Assembly: GCF_011761185.1 (NCBI RefSeq)
Contig: NZ_JAAOYM010000001.1
Coordinates: forward strand, 2,480,001-2,544,000
Direction: 5' to 3'
From: Saccharomonospora amisosensis
Lineage (GTDB): Bacteria; Actinomycetota; Actinomycetes; Mycobacteriales; Pseudonocardiaceae
Length of the DNA stretch: 64,000 nt
Below, one piece after another: positions 32,724 to 40,792 of this stretch; the stretch's first letter is position 1, and each line of letters begins with the position of its first letter. A program made the position numbers and the translations under genes. The notes beneath the pieces were generated by a model that saw only the letters and a program-made list of their open reading frames with translations, was not told where the DNA came from and ran no database searches.

Positions 32724-33600
32724 ATGGCCGAGCAGGATTGGCTGAGCGCGCGGTTCGCCGAGCACCAAAAGCACTTGCAGGCGGTGGCGTACCGGATGCT
32801 GGGCTCGCGGAGCGAGGCCGAAGACGCTGTGCAGGAGGCGTGGGCTCGGGTCAGCCGCGCCGACACCAGCCAGGTGGAAAACCCCGGCGGGTGGCTGACA
32901 ATCGTCGTCGCGCGGGTGTGTCTGAACATGATCGAGGCGCGCCGGAACAGGCCCGAGGAAGCTACCGGGGTGCTGCCACCCGAGCCGAAGCCGCCTCAAT
33001 CGCGCGTCCATCCGGGAGGCCAGACCGGTCCCGAGGACGAGGCACTGCTGGCCGACTCGGTGGGCGTCGCGCTGATGGTGGTGCTGGACACGCTGACGCC
33101 CGCCGAGCGGCTCGCGTTCGTCCTGCACGACATCTTCGCGGTGTCGTTCGGGGAGATCGGCCGCATCATTGACCGATCGCCGGCGGCGGCTCGTCGCCAG
33201 CCGGGCGCGGCGCCGTGTGCAGGGCGCCGCCGAGGCGTCCGACGCCGCGCGTTCAGCGAAACGGGAGATCGTCGCGGCGTTCCTCGCGGCGGCGCGAGGC
33301 GGTGATTTCCACGCCCTGCTCGACCTCCTCGATCCCAACGCGGTAGCCGTCGGCGAGCTCCGCGGTGCCGAAGCCGTGGCGTCCTTCTTCACAGGCCGAG
33401 CCCAGGCCGCCCGCCTCGCCCTCGTCGAAGGCGAGCCCGCTGCCGTTTGGACCCACCACGGCGTGACCAAAGCCGTCATCGCCTTCACCGTCGAGGACGG
33501 CCGGATCACCCGCATCGCCGTCGACACCGACCCCGACCGGCTCCACACCCTCGACGTCATCCTCCTGCCCTCCACGAGAAAGAGCCGTGATGAGCAATGA
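32724..33600 (+). pseudogene. ECF41 sigma factor (SigJ-like), frameshifted
   Basis: The first frame (32724-about 33190) encodes sigma regions 2 and 4: HLQAVAYRMLGSRSEAEDAVQEAWARVSR...LTPAERLAFVLHDIFAVSFGEIGRIIDRSPAAAR. Sense then moves to another frame from about 33190 (LVASRARRRVQGAAEASDAARSAKREIVAAFLAAARGGDFHALLDLLDPN...) and ends at 33600 with the SnoaL-like C-terminal domain. The break is where family members read AARQLASRARRRV. A 5-base loss before CTCGTC would explain it, otherwise a sequencing error. The SnoaL domain also looks shortened after LLDLLDPNAV. In ECF41 proteins this domain controls the sigma core; separation would change or abolish regulation. Confidence 0.75.
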
Positions 33601-34063
33601 AGTTCGACCGATTCGCGCCGCGACCATGAGCCTGCGGATCTCGTCCTGCTCCCTGGCCGTCGACGATCTCGATCAGGCGCTCGCCTTCTACCGGGATGCA
33701 CTCGGCTTCGAGGTCAACGGCGACGTCACCTCCAGGGAGGCTCCGTGCCGGGCCGTCGCACCACCACAGCAGCCGGACATGCGGATCCTCCTCGTACCGC
33801 GCCCCACGGACCCGTCGACCGAGCGTTGGACAGCCGCGGATGACCTCGTACGCCGCATCGTCTTCGCGACCAACGACTGCGACGCCGTCTTCGAACGCTT
33901 GGAAGCCGCGGGCGCCGAGGTGATGCAGGAACCGATCGACCGTCCGGGAGTCCGCGACTGCGCCTTCCTCGACCCCTCCGGAAACCTCCTCCGGTTCACC
34001 CAGGCCACAGGTAAAGGTACGTGGGGTACAACCGGAACACGGCAGCAAGACACCGCGGGATGA
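33590..34063 (+). CDS. VOC-family protein, possibly altered
   Basis: About 157 residues. The family core begins SLRISSCSLAVDDLDQALAFYRDALGFEVNGDV, so true initiation may be the ATG at 33626; the ATG at 33590 overlaps the end of the sigma reading frame. DDLVRRIVFATNDCDAVFERLEAAGAEVMQEPIDRPGVRDCAFLDPSGNLLRF is the second VOC half. The stretch between (VTSREAPCRAVAPPQQPDMRILLVPRPTDPS) looks shorter than in relatives. The tail after LLRF is not conserved. It follows the ECF41 gene in the same direction. Confidence 0.72.
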   Translation: MSNEVRPIRAATMSLRISSCSLAVDDLDQALAFYRDALGFEVNGDVTSREAPCRAVAPPQQPDMRILLVPRPTDPSTERWTAADDLVRRIVFATNDCDAVFERLEAAGAEVMQEPIDRPGVRDCAFLDPSGNLLRFTQATGKGTWGTTGTRQQDTAG

Positions 34064-34142
34064 TCGGACGAGGTCGAGGCGATCGTGCGGGAGGTGCTGC
34101 GCTCGCGGTATCTGACCAGGCGGTGTCGGTTCCCCAGGTGAT

Positions 34143-34188
34143 CCACAGGACCTCTGGCCTGCACTGTCCGGCAGGCCAGAGGCTGTGG
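34143..34188. terminator. Long hairpin between convergent genes
   Basis: CCTCTGGCCTGC (34151-34162) pairs perfectly with GCAGGCCAGAGG (34171-34182) over an 8-base loop. Outside it, CCACAG (34143-34148) pairs with CTGTGG (34183-34188) after a two-base bulge. It lies between the convergent VOC and ECF42 genes and probably terminates both. Confidence 0.75.
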
Positions 34189-34288
34189 TGCCGATGACAG
34201 CGCGGTGCCGACCGCCGGAGTACGGAATGCATCGGCCAGGCGCCCTGGGGCCGACTGCCGCTACCCCTGGGGTTTCGATCGGCATCGG

Positions 34289-35533
34289 TTACCGCAGTTG
34301 GTCGCGGCGGCGGGTCAGGTAGGCGGTCTCGGCGGTGTTGCCCGCCAGGTCGATGGCTCTGTCGTAGGCCGCGCGTGACTCTTGGCCGCGGCCCAGCCGG
34401 CGTAGCAGGTCGGCGCGGGTCGCATGGTAGGCGTGATATCCGGCCAACCTGTGCTCAAGCCGGTCGACGGACGCCAGCGCCACCTCCGGGCCGTCGAGTT
34501 CGGCCACGGCGATGGCCCGGTTGAGGGCGATGATCGGGGAGGGGTCGAGCTGGACGAGCTGGTCGTAGAGGGCGAGGATCTGCGACCAGTCGGTGTCGCG
34601 GATGTCGCGGGCGCAGGTGTGTACGGCGTTGATCGCGGCGAGGATCTGGTAGCGACCTGGGGCCGCCCCGGCGGCGGCAGCGGCGAGGCGCTGGCGCACC
34701 AGCTGGTGACCCTCGGCGATCAGTGCCGCGTCCCAGGCCCCTCGGTCCTGCTCGTCGAGGGCGACCAGTTCGCCGCTCGCTGAAACCCGGGCGGTGCGGC
34801 GGGCCTCGGTGAGCAGCATCAGCGCCAGCAGCCCGGTCACCTCACCGTCGTCCGGCATGAGGGCTCGGGTCAGGCGGGTAAGCCGGATGGCCTCGGCGGT
34901 CAGGTCGTGCCGTACGGGGTCGGTGTCGGGGCCGCTGGCCAGGTAGCCCTCGTTGAAGACGACGAACAGGACGGCGAGTACGCCGGAGACCCGAGCAGGC
35001 AGATCGTCGGCGGTCGGTACCCGATAAGGGATGCGAGCCGCCTTGATCTTGGCCTTCGCGCGGGTGATCCGCTGCTCCATGGTGGGTCCCTGCACCAGGA
35101 AGGCGCGGGCGATCTCGGGCACGGTCAGACCGCCGACCATGCGCAGCGTCAGCGCCACGCGGCTCTGCATCGCCAGCGCAGGGTGACAGCAGGTGAAGAT
35201 CAGCCGGAGCCGGTCGTCCTCGATCGCACCGTCGATGGCACCGGGAGGTTCGACCGAGTCGTCGTACACCAGCCGAGCCTCCTTGTGCTTGCCGTCGCGC
35301 TTGTTCTCGCGTCGGATCCGGTCGATGGCCTTGCGGTTGGCGGTGGTGGTCAGCCAAGCGCCGGGGTTGGGCGGTACGCCGTCGACCCGCCACCGCTCCA
35401 CGGCGATCGCGAAGGCCTCGGCCGCCGCCTCCTCGGCGATGTCGAGATCACCGAAACGCCTGGTCAGGGTGGCCACCACCCGGGCCCATCCCTCGTGGTG
35501 GGCCCGGGTGATCGCTTCCTCGACGCCGTTCAC
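34289..35533 (-). CDS. ECF42-group RNA polymerase sigma factor (module 2)
   Basis: 414 residues from a GTG that overlaps the YciI stop (GTGA). Region 2: EAITRAHHEGWARVVATLTRRFGDLDIAEEAAAEAFAIAVERWRVDGVPPNPGAWLTTTANRKAIDRIRREN. Region 4: AMQSRVALTLRMVGGLTVPEIARAFLVQGPTMEQRITRAKAKIKAARIPYRVP. The extension starts LAVLFVVFNEGYLASGPDTD and runs about 230 residues with helical repeats (LLALMLLTEARRTAR, YQILAAINAVHTCARDIRDTDW, LDPSPIIALNRAIAVAELDGPEVALASVD). Translational coupling with its DGPF partner is tight. Unlike modules 1 and 3, no TGTCGA-N17 pattern was found upstream. Confidence 0.92.
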   Translation of the reverse strand: MNGVEEAITRAHHEGWARVVATLTRRFGDLDIAEEAAAEAFAIAVERWRVDGVPPNPGAWLTTTANRKAIDRIRRENKRDGKHKEARLVYDDSVEPPGAIDGAIEDDRLRLIFTCCHPALAMQSRVALTLRMVGGLTVPEIARAFLVQGPTMEQRITRAKAKIKAARIPYRVPTADDLPARVSGVLAVLFVVFNEGYLASGPDTDPVRHDLTAEAIRLTRLTRALMPDDGEVTGLLALMLLTEARRTARVSASGELVALDEQDRGAWDAALIAEGHQLVRQRLAAAAAGAAPGRYQILAAINAVHTCARDIRDTDWSQILALYDQLVQLDPSPIIALNRAIAVAELDGPEVALASVDRLEHRLAGYHAYHATRADLLRRLGRGQESRAAYDRAIDLAGNTAETAYLTRRRDQLR

Positions 35534-35853
35534 AGGAACGGCCGCACCTCGATCTTGCGATCGCAGACCTTCGACGCCTCGGTGGCGAGCCTGAGCGCTA
35601 CATCCAGATCGGGGGCCTCCCACACCCAGACGCCTGCGAGGTACTCCTTCGACTCCACGAACGGCCCGTCGCTGAACACCGCCTGCTCGCCCCGGTTGTC
35701 GACGACCGTAGCCGCGTCGGTGTCCGCGAGACCGCCCGCGAAAACCCAGTAGCCCTCGGCGATCAGCCGTTCGTTGAACGCGCTGATGGCAAGCTGCCTG
35801 TCCGTGCTGCCGGGGTTGCTCTTGTCATCGATCACGGAAACCAGATACCGCAT
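35530..35853 (-). CDS. YciI/DGPF-domain protein (module 2)
   Basis: 107 residues: MRYLVSVIDDKSNPGSTDRQLAISAFNERLIAEGYWVFAGGLADTDAATVVDNRGEQAVFSDGPFVESKEYLAGVWVWEAPDLDVALRLATEASKVCDRKIEVRPFL. The DGPF motif is at about 72-75. The ATG at 35853 lies after GGGATCTC without a strong purine box. Its stop overlaps the ECF42 start. It lies 62 bp downstream of a RibD-C-type reductase on the same strand, so all three are likely one transcript. Confidence 0.9.
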   Translation of the reverse strand: MRYLVSVIDDKSNPGSTDRQLAISAFNERLIAEGYWVFAGGLADTDAATVVDNRGEQAVFSDGPFVESKEYLAGVWVWEAPDLDVALRLATEASKVCDRKIEVRPFL

Positions 35854-35915
35854 TTGAGATCCCTTTCCTATGGTGTCAAGCCAGCATGGTTCAGTGGGTT
35901 CAGTGGTCAGGGACT

Positions 35916-36524
35916 TCAGGCCGTTACATACTGCGGGCGCCCGGCAGGCCGGTAGACCTGGATCGTCACGCCCTTCGAGTCGACCCGCGACTCGACCAGG
36001 TCGAGCGCAAGATCCGGACCAGTCTCCGGGAACAATCTCGAGCCCTGGCCGAGGATCACCGGGATCACGATCAGCGTCAGCTCGTCGACCAGATTGTTCT
36101 CCAGCAGCCACCGAGTCAGGCTGCCGCTGCCGTGCACCTGCAACTCACCGCCGGGTGTGGCCTTCAGTTCACTGATGGCCGCCGCGAGGTCACGGCGGAG
36201 GACGGTCGTGTGCTGCCAACGCGGTGCGGTGAGCGTGGTCGAGGCAACGTACTTGGGGGCTTCGTTCAAGGCCACCCCGATGGGATGTGCGCGCATCTGG
36301 TCGATTGCTCCCCAGGAGCCGGCGAACAACTCGTAGGTCCGCCGCCCGAACAGGAACGCCTCCGCGCGCTGGTAGGTCCGCGTGATGAACGCCCTGGTCT
36401 CGTCGTCGCCCTTGCCCCGGGCCCATCCGCCGCGCTCGAACCCGTTCCTGCGGTCATCCGACGCGGCGCCGTTTCCCTGCATCACTCCATCAATGGTGAT
36501 CTGGGTCATGGTCGTCAGCTTCAT
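35916..36524 (-). CDS. Dihydrofolate-reductase-like (RibD C-terminal) family protein
   Basis: 202 residues. MKLTTMTQITIDGVMQGNGAASDDRRNGFERGGWARG is the usual start; RRTYELFAGSWG, ASTTLTAPRWQHTTVLRRDLAAAISELKATPGGELQVHGSGSLTRWLLENNLVDELTLIVIPVILGQGSRLFPE are the NADPH-binding and dimer segments. RibD-C-like proteins in Actinobacteria frequently accompany YciI/ECF42 operons. Substrate unknown; not a true folate reductase. Confidence 0.88.
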   Translation of the reverse strand: MKLTTMTQITIDGVMQGNGAASDDRRNGFERGGWARGKGDDETRAFITRTYQRAEAFLFGRRTYELFAGSWGAIDQMRAHPIGVALNEAPKYVASTTLTAPRWQHTTVLRRDLAAAISELKATPGGELQVHGSGSLTRWLLENNLVDELTLIVIPVILGQGSRLFPETGPDLALDLVESRVDSKGVTIQVYRPAGRPQYVTA

Positions 36525-36653
36525 GATCGCCGTTCCTTAGCCTGGCGCCGCCCCTTGCGGGCGGCCTCACCCCTGCTACGAACGCCACCGCCCCGATCCG
36601 ACACCGCTTCCCGAATTCTCTGCTTTCTCGGCGACCATCAGCTCCCGCGCCAA

Positions 36654-36678
36654 CCTTGACGTTGACACTGTGACAAGG
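36654..36678. promoter_or_regulatory. Candidate MerR-type operator upstream of the HEAT gene
   Basis: CCTTGAC (36654-36660) and GACAAGG (36672-36678) form a dyad with one mismatch and an 11-base centre. Long dyads over the promoter spacer are typical MerR sites, and a MerR protein is encoded two genes down. It ends 10 bases before the first possible start. Confidence 0.4.
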
Positions 36679-36688
36679 TCTTGACTGG

Positions 36689-37384
36689 GTGCAGGAGGTG
36701 GTCTCCATCAACGCGACACACCGGAACTCACCGGACACGCGGCTGCGCGACGCGCTGGGCGCCGCGGACTCCTCGACGCGGCTCGAGGTGGCGCTGGCGG
36801 TCGGCACTCGGGCCGATCCCGCTTTCGCCGACGCGCTCGTGGCACGCTGCGCGGTCGAACCGGACTTCTTCGTGCGCGACATGCTCACCTGGGCGCTGAC
36901 CCGCCTGCCTGCCGAGAACACGGTGCCCAGACTCCTCGCGGAGTTGCGTTCCGAGCGTGCGCAGGCCCGAAGTCAGGCGCTGCACACGCTGTCCAAGATC
37001 GGGGACAGCAAGGCGTGGCCCGCGATCACGCGGTCGTTGCTGCACGACTCCGACGACGAGGTCGCGCGAAGCGCATGGCGTGCTGCCGTCGTCCTCGTGC
37101 CCGCGGCGAAACGCGAGGGGCTGGCCACGGAATTGGCCGCGCAACTGGGTCGCGGAGACCGGGAGATGCGGCTGAGTCTCAGCCGAGCCCTCGTGGCACT
37201 CGAAGACGTGATCGAGCCCGCCCTGCGGGCTGGACTGGACAGCGCCGACCCGGCGGTGCGAGCGCATGCCCGTGCCACGCAGCGGCTGCTGGACGATCCG
37301 GATGCCGGGTTCGACCTGGCTGTCGACGAGGCGAACCGGGTCGTGGCGCTCGGCTCGCGGCGGGTCGAGGCAGGCACGTGCTGA
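36689..37384 (+). CDS. HEAT-repeat protein
   Basis: 231 residues. From about residue 15 it is a run of HEAT-type helix pairs: SSTRLEVALAVGTRADPAFADALVARCAVEPDFFVRDMLTWALTRLPAENTVPRLLAELRSERAQARSQALHTLSKIGDSKAWPAITRSLLHDSDDEVARSAWRAAVVLVPA... The repeats end near 205. GTG at 36689 has no SD; a GTG at 36698 overlaps the AGGAGG, so the exact start is uncertain. Its end overlaps the MerR-HEAT gene by 7 bp. Same-repeat partners suggest the two proteins contact each other. Confidence 0.8.
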   Translation: MQEVVSINATHRNSPDTRLRDALGAADSSTRLEVALAVGTRADPAFADALVARCAVEPDFFVRDMLTWALTRLPAENTVPRLLAELRSERAQARSQALHTLSKIGDSKAWPAITRSLLHDSDDEVARSAWRAAVVLVPAAKREGLATELAAQLGRGDREMRLSLSRALVALEDVIEPALRAGLDSADPAVRAHARATQRLLDDPDAGFDLAVDEANRVVALGSRRVEAGTC

Positions 37385-38388
37385 TCGGTGAGGTCGCACG
37401 CTGCTGCGGGGTGAGTGCCCGGATGCTCAGGCACTACGACTCGCTCGGGCTGGTGCGGCCGACGGGCCGCACAGTGGGTGGGTACCGCGAGTACTCCGAG
37501 GCGGACATTCGCCGGATCCTGCATGTGGAAGGTCTGCGGTCACTGGGGTTGTCGCTGCGACAGATCGGCCGTGCCCTGGAGGATCCCTCCTTCACCCCAG
37601 CCGCACTGATCAGCGACCTCATCGGACGGACCGAGGACCGGTTGAAGCGGGAGCGGGAACTGCTCGAACGGCTTCGCGCCATCGAAACCTCGGCGCCCGC
37701 CGGCTGGCAGGGCGTCCTGCGCATCGTCGAACTCCTGCACGGACTCAACTCGCCCAGCGCGGCACACCGGCAGCAGGCCGTGCTGGCCCCGGCCGAGGAC
37801 CCGACGGTCCCGGCGGAACTGCTGGCCAAAGCGGTCCTCGGCGAATCCGATCCGAATGTCGCAGGCGCTCTGCAGTGGGCCCTCGCGCGAGCAGGCGGCG
37901 ACGGTGTGGCGAGTGTGGCCTCCGGGGTGTATTCGGAGAACGTCGACATCCGCCGCCGTGCGGTTCTCGCCATCGCCGAGTTGCCCGGTGACGAGTCGAC
38001 CGCCGTGCTCACGGACGCGCTCGGGGACTCGGACACGACAGTGCGTGCGCGTGCCGCGCTGGCATTGGGCAGGCGTGGCGAGACCGCTGCCGTGCCGACA
38101 CTCGTCGACCTGGTCCTTGCGGGCACGAACGACGTCGAGGCGGCCGAAGTCCTGGGAAAACTGTCGCTGGAGTCCGGATGCCCGGACTGGATCACGAGCG
38201 CACTTGTCGACCAACTCGCCGCGCACGCCGACTCCGCGGTGCGGATCCGCCTGACCCAGGCACTCGTCGAGTTGCCGGGAGCCAGGGCACGCAGCGCGCT
38301 GCGGGAACTGGCACAGGACGACGATCGGACTGTCGCCCGCATCGCTTCGGTCCTGGCGGGAGCGCTCGAGGAGCGTTCCGACGACTGA
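37378..38388 (+). CDS. MerR-family regulator fused to HEAT repeats
   Basis: 336 residues from a GTG at 37378. The MerR DNA-binding domain is VLIGEVARCCGVSARMLRHYDSLGLVRPTGRTVGGYREYSEADIRRILHVEGLRSLGLSLRQIGRALED (1-70), followed by a dimerisation helix (LIGRTEDRLKRERELLERLRAIE). The rest (about 105-330) is HEAT/PBS-lyase-like repeats: AELLAKAVLGESDPNVAGALQWALARAG, ENVDIRRRAVLAIAELPGDESTAVLTDALGDSDTTVRARAALALGRRGETAAVPTLVDLV. MerR proteins normally carry a small-molecule or metal domain here; a HEAT superhelix suggests control by a protein partner, perhaps the upstream HEAT protein. Confidence 0.85.
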   Translation: MLIGEVARCCGVSARMLRHYDSLGLVRPTGRTVGGYREYSEADIRRILHVEGLRSLGLSLRQIGRALEDPSFTPAALISDLIGRTEDRLKRERELLERLRAIETSAPAGWQGVLRIVELLHGLNSPSAAHRQQAVLAPAEDPTVPAELLAKAVLGESDPNVAGALQWALARAGGDGVASVASGVYSENVDIRRRAVLAIAELPGDESTAVLTDALGDSDTTVRARAALALGRRGETAAVPTLVDLVLAGTNDVEAAEVLGKLSLESGCPDWITSALVDQLAAHADSAVRIRLTQALVELPGARARSALRELAQDDDRTVARIASVLAGALEERSDD

Positions 38389-38432
38389 ACGGGTCGGGCA
38401 ACCTCGGTGTAGCCGCAGGACACGGGCGCGGG

Positions 38433-38597
38433 TTACTCCGCGGCTTCCCGCTGCGCCTCGGCGCGGCGCCCGTCGATCAACTCGGCGACCGCCGACTCCT
38501 CCTCGCCCTGCCAAGCCTGTGCGACCTCGCGGCGGGTGCGTTCCGCCAGCCGCGCGGTTGGACAATCTTCCTGCGGTCGCGGCTGCTGTGACGTCAA
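38433..38597 (-). CDS. Possible small protein or antitoxin-like fragment
   Basis: A minus-strand frame from a TTG gives 54 residues ending RLAERTRREVAQAWQGEEESAVAELIDGRRAEAQREAAE. The C-terminal part is a charged amphipathic helix of the kind seen in small antitoxins. No ribosome site is convincing and the start would sit at the promoter of the divergent GNAT gene. It may be the 3' remnant of a longer gene. Confidence 0.25.
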   Translation of the reverse strand: MTSQQPRPQEDCPTARLAERTRREVAQAWQGEEESAVAELIDGRRAEAQREAAE

Positions 38598-38606
38598 ACT
38601 GGCAGT

Positions 38607-39071
38607 ATGGCCGACATCATCGTGCGCCCCGCGCAGGACGATGACCTACCCGCGATCGCGGACCTGCGCTGGCGGTGGGTGCGTGAGAACGGTGAGACCC
38701 CCGCCGTCACGCGGGAGGAGTTCGCCCAATCCTTGGCGGCCTGGGCCCGCGAGAACCGCACCACCCACCGGTGCGTGGTCGGCGTGCGTGAGACGACGGT
38801 CTTGGGCATGGCGTGGTTGGCCGTCCTGCCACGCGTGCCGACCCCGAGCGTGTCTCGACGGCTGTGTGGCGATGTGCAGTGCGTGTATGTCGTGCCGGAC
38901 GAGCGTGACGGGGGCCTTGGCGGCAGGCTCGTCGACTCGGTGTTGCGGCTGGCGGCGGAGTTGCGGCTGGAGCGGGTGACCGTACATTCCAGCCCACGAG
39001 CGATCCGGGCCTACGAGCGGCGAGGTTTCGCGTCATCGCCCCGGCTGCTACAGGTCTACTCGGCCGAGTAG
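38607..39071 (+). CDS. GNAT-family N-acetyltransferase
   Basis: 154 residues: ADIIVRPAQDDDLPAIADLRWRWVRENGETPAVTREEFAQSLAAWARENRTTHRCVVG and the acetyl-CoA site VYVVPDERDGGLGGRLVDSVLRLAAELRLERVTVHSSPRAIRAYERRGFAS (Q/R-x-x-G-x-G/A pattern, here RDGGLGG). It is complete. Substrate unknown. It is divergent from the small reading frame at 38433 and convergent with the PPOX gene. Confidence 0.88.
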   Translation: MADIIVRPAQDDDLPAIADLRWRWVRENGETPAVTREEFAQSLAAWARENRTTHRCVVGVRETTVLGMAWLAVLPRVPTPSVSRRLCGDVQCVYVVPDERDGGLGGRLVDSVLRLAAELRLERVTVHSSPRAIRAYERRGFASSPRLLQVYSAE

Positions 39072-39101
39072 GCAACCCGATCGCGACTTCAGGCCGCGCT
39101 T

Positions 39102-39593
39102 TCAGTGTTTGCGGACGACGCGCTCGGGTTCGGACGGCTTCCATATCGTGATGTCCAGGTGCCCGTCGCCGCTCTCGACCGTGGAGGCGCCGGTCAGGTC
39201 GGCGGCGTAGAAGTGTTCGAATGCCTGCCCGCGCAAGTCCAAGCCGATCTCGGCGAAGAGATACTCGGCGAACCGTTGTTGCTGGTCGCTGTCTCGTACG
39301 TCGCGCACCCGGCCCCACAACTTGGCGTCGCCCTCGACCGGGACCGTGGCGGTGGTCGCGGTGTGCAGGCAGAAGCGCGGGTCACGGGCCAGGTCGTTGA
39401 ATTTCGTGGTGGCAGGCATGCCGACGATCCAGAGTCGATCCTCGAACAGTCTCGGTTCGATTGGACTGATTCGCGGGTAGCCGTCGGAACGCAGGGTTGC
39501 CAGCAGGCACAGGTTCGCGTTCGCCGCGTGCCTGCGGGCGAAGGTCGCGGCGATTCGCGGTGCGCAGGTGGCGAATTCGGACCAGCTGATCAT
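39102..39593 (-). CDS. Pyridoxamine-5'-phosphate-oxidase-like protein
   Basis: 163 residues: ANANLCLLATLRSDGYPRISPIEPRLFEDRLWIVGMPATTKFNDLARDPRFCLHTAT is the split-barrel flavin-binding domain; KLWGRVRDVRDSDQQQRFAEYLFAEIGLDLRGQAFEHFYAADLTGASTVESGDGHLDITIWKP completes it. The start ATG overlaps the stop of the GNAT gene upstream (TCATGA region), so the two are coupled. Cofactor (FMN, F420 or heme) cannot be determined. Confidence 0.85.
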   Translation of the reverse strand: MISWSEFATCAPRIAATFARRHAANANLCLLATLRSDGYPRISPIEPRLFEDRLWIVGMPATTKFNDLARDPRFCLHTATTATVPVEGDAKLWGRVRDVRDSDQQQRFAEYLFAEIGLDLRGQAFEHFYAADLTGASTVESGDGHLDITIWKPSEPERVVRKH

Positions 39594-40105
39594 GAACTAC
39601 TCGCCTTCGGCCGGCTGATTATTTTCTCGTAGCAGCGGGATGGGACCACGACCGTGCCGCCGTCAGCGGTGGCTGCGGCGTAATCCATGGCGCCGCGGTC
39701 TTGCCAGCCCTGGCGTTCGTAGAAGCGGCGTGCGCGGGCGTTGCCTGCCACGACCGCAAGCCAAGCGCGCTGATATGTGGCCGCGATCGCACTCTCTCCG
39801 AACCGCAGCAGCTTCGCCGCGGTGCCGGTACCCCGGGCCGCCGCGTCGACGTAGAGTTGCTCGACTTCATCGGCGCGTACGGTCACGAATCCGACGAGCC
39901 GCTCACCGATGGTCGCCACCGTGGTGCACTCGAGCTGGCCGGGCATCCGGCTGCGAAAGTCAGCGGGACGTCGATAAGCCAGGAGGGTCGCTGGCACATG
40001 CCCCAGGTGGCCGTCCCGCCAGCCGTGATACCAGATGTCGGCAAGGGCATCCGAGTCGTTCGCGGTGGCTGGGCGTAGCACAGGTTCGGGAACTCGTGTC
40101 GGCAT
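39590..40105 (-). CDS. GNAT-family N-acetyltransferase
   Basis: 171 residues from ATG 40105: EPVLRPATANDSDALADIWYHGWRDGHLGHVPATLLAYRRPADFRSRMPGQLECTTVATIGERLVGFVTVRADEVEQLYVDAAARGTGTAAKLLRFGESAIA, with the AcCoA loop ARGTGTAAKLL, then NARARRFYERQGW. It overlaps the PPOX gene by 4 bp and its start lies 60 bp from the divergent CGNR gene, recalling the VOC/CGNR divergence at 16.4 kb. Confidence 0.87.
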   Translation of the reverse strand: MPTRVPEPVLRPATANDSDALADIWYHGWRDGHLGHVPATLLAYRRPADFRSRMPGQLECTTVATIGERLVGFVTVRADEVEQLYVDAAARGTGTAAKLLRFGESAIAATYQRAWLAVVAGNARARRFYERQGWQDRGAMDYAAATADGGTVVVPSRCYEKIISRPKASSS

Positions 40106-40165
40106 CGTGGCCCCTGCGTAACGGGTGTACATTAGTTTGACTGTGACGACAGTAGGGGTGGTGAT

Positions 40166-40723
40166 GTGACAGGTCAAGTGCATTTCGACCGTTACGTGGA
40201 TGCGGGTGCCTTCGTGGCGGCAGACCTGGTCAACCGCCTGATCCGGGAACCGTCCGGTACACCAACGGCGGCGGTGCTGGCGGATATCTTGGCCATCGAT
40301 CCACCTTCTGTCGCCAAGTTGGACGTCGACGACGCACCCGGCTTCGTCGCACTGGCACACCGCTTGGACACGGTGTTCGACAGCCTCCGTCGAGGCGATC
40401 TCGATGCCGCGGCCACTGAGCTCAACGCTCTCCTGGCTAGCCACTCCGCCCATCCGCACCTGGCCAAGGAGAACGGCGAATGGCGAATGCATCACCATCC
40501 CGCCGATGCCGCCGTCCTGCCTATGTGGACCTCGATATGCTCGGAGAACCTGGCTCGCTTGATCGGGGCAGGCGAGTCGGCACGCATCGGCACCTGCGCG
40601 GGGTCAGGATGCGAACGGGTCTTTCTTGACGAGTCGAAGAATGCCAGCCGCCGCTTCTGCTCCACCACCTGCAACAACCGAGCCCGTTCCGCGGCATATC
40701 GCCGCCGTCACACGCGACGCTGA
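40166..40723 (+). CDS. CGNR-type zinc-finger regulator, second copy (CNNR variant)
   Basis: 185 residues from a GTG at 40166. An ABATE-like N-terminal domain (HFDRYVDAGAFVAADLVNRLIREPSGTPTAAVLADILAIDPPSVAKLDVDDAPGFVALAHRLDTVFDSLRRGD) is followed by a C-terminal zinc finger: GTCAGSGCERVFLDESKNASRRFCSTTCNNRARSAAYRRRHTRR. The four Cys are intact but CGNR has become CNNR. The sequence differs clearly from the first copy, so this is not a recent duplication. It is divergent from the GNAT/PPOX pair, presumably its target. Confidence 0.85.
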   Translation: MTGQVHFDRYVDAGAFVAADLVNRLIREPSGTPTAAVLADILAIDPPSVAKLDVDDAPGFVALAHRLDTVFDSLRRGDLDAAATELNALLASHSAHPHLAKENGEWRMHHHPADAAVLPMWTSICSENLARLIGAGESARIGTCAGSGCERVFLDESKNASRRFCSTTCNNRARSAAYRRRHTRR

Positions 40724-40792
40724 CCGTCGCGGAGCCTTCCCGTAGCGTTCGATCATGGACACCGACCGCTGATCAGCCACGGAAGGGCACGC

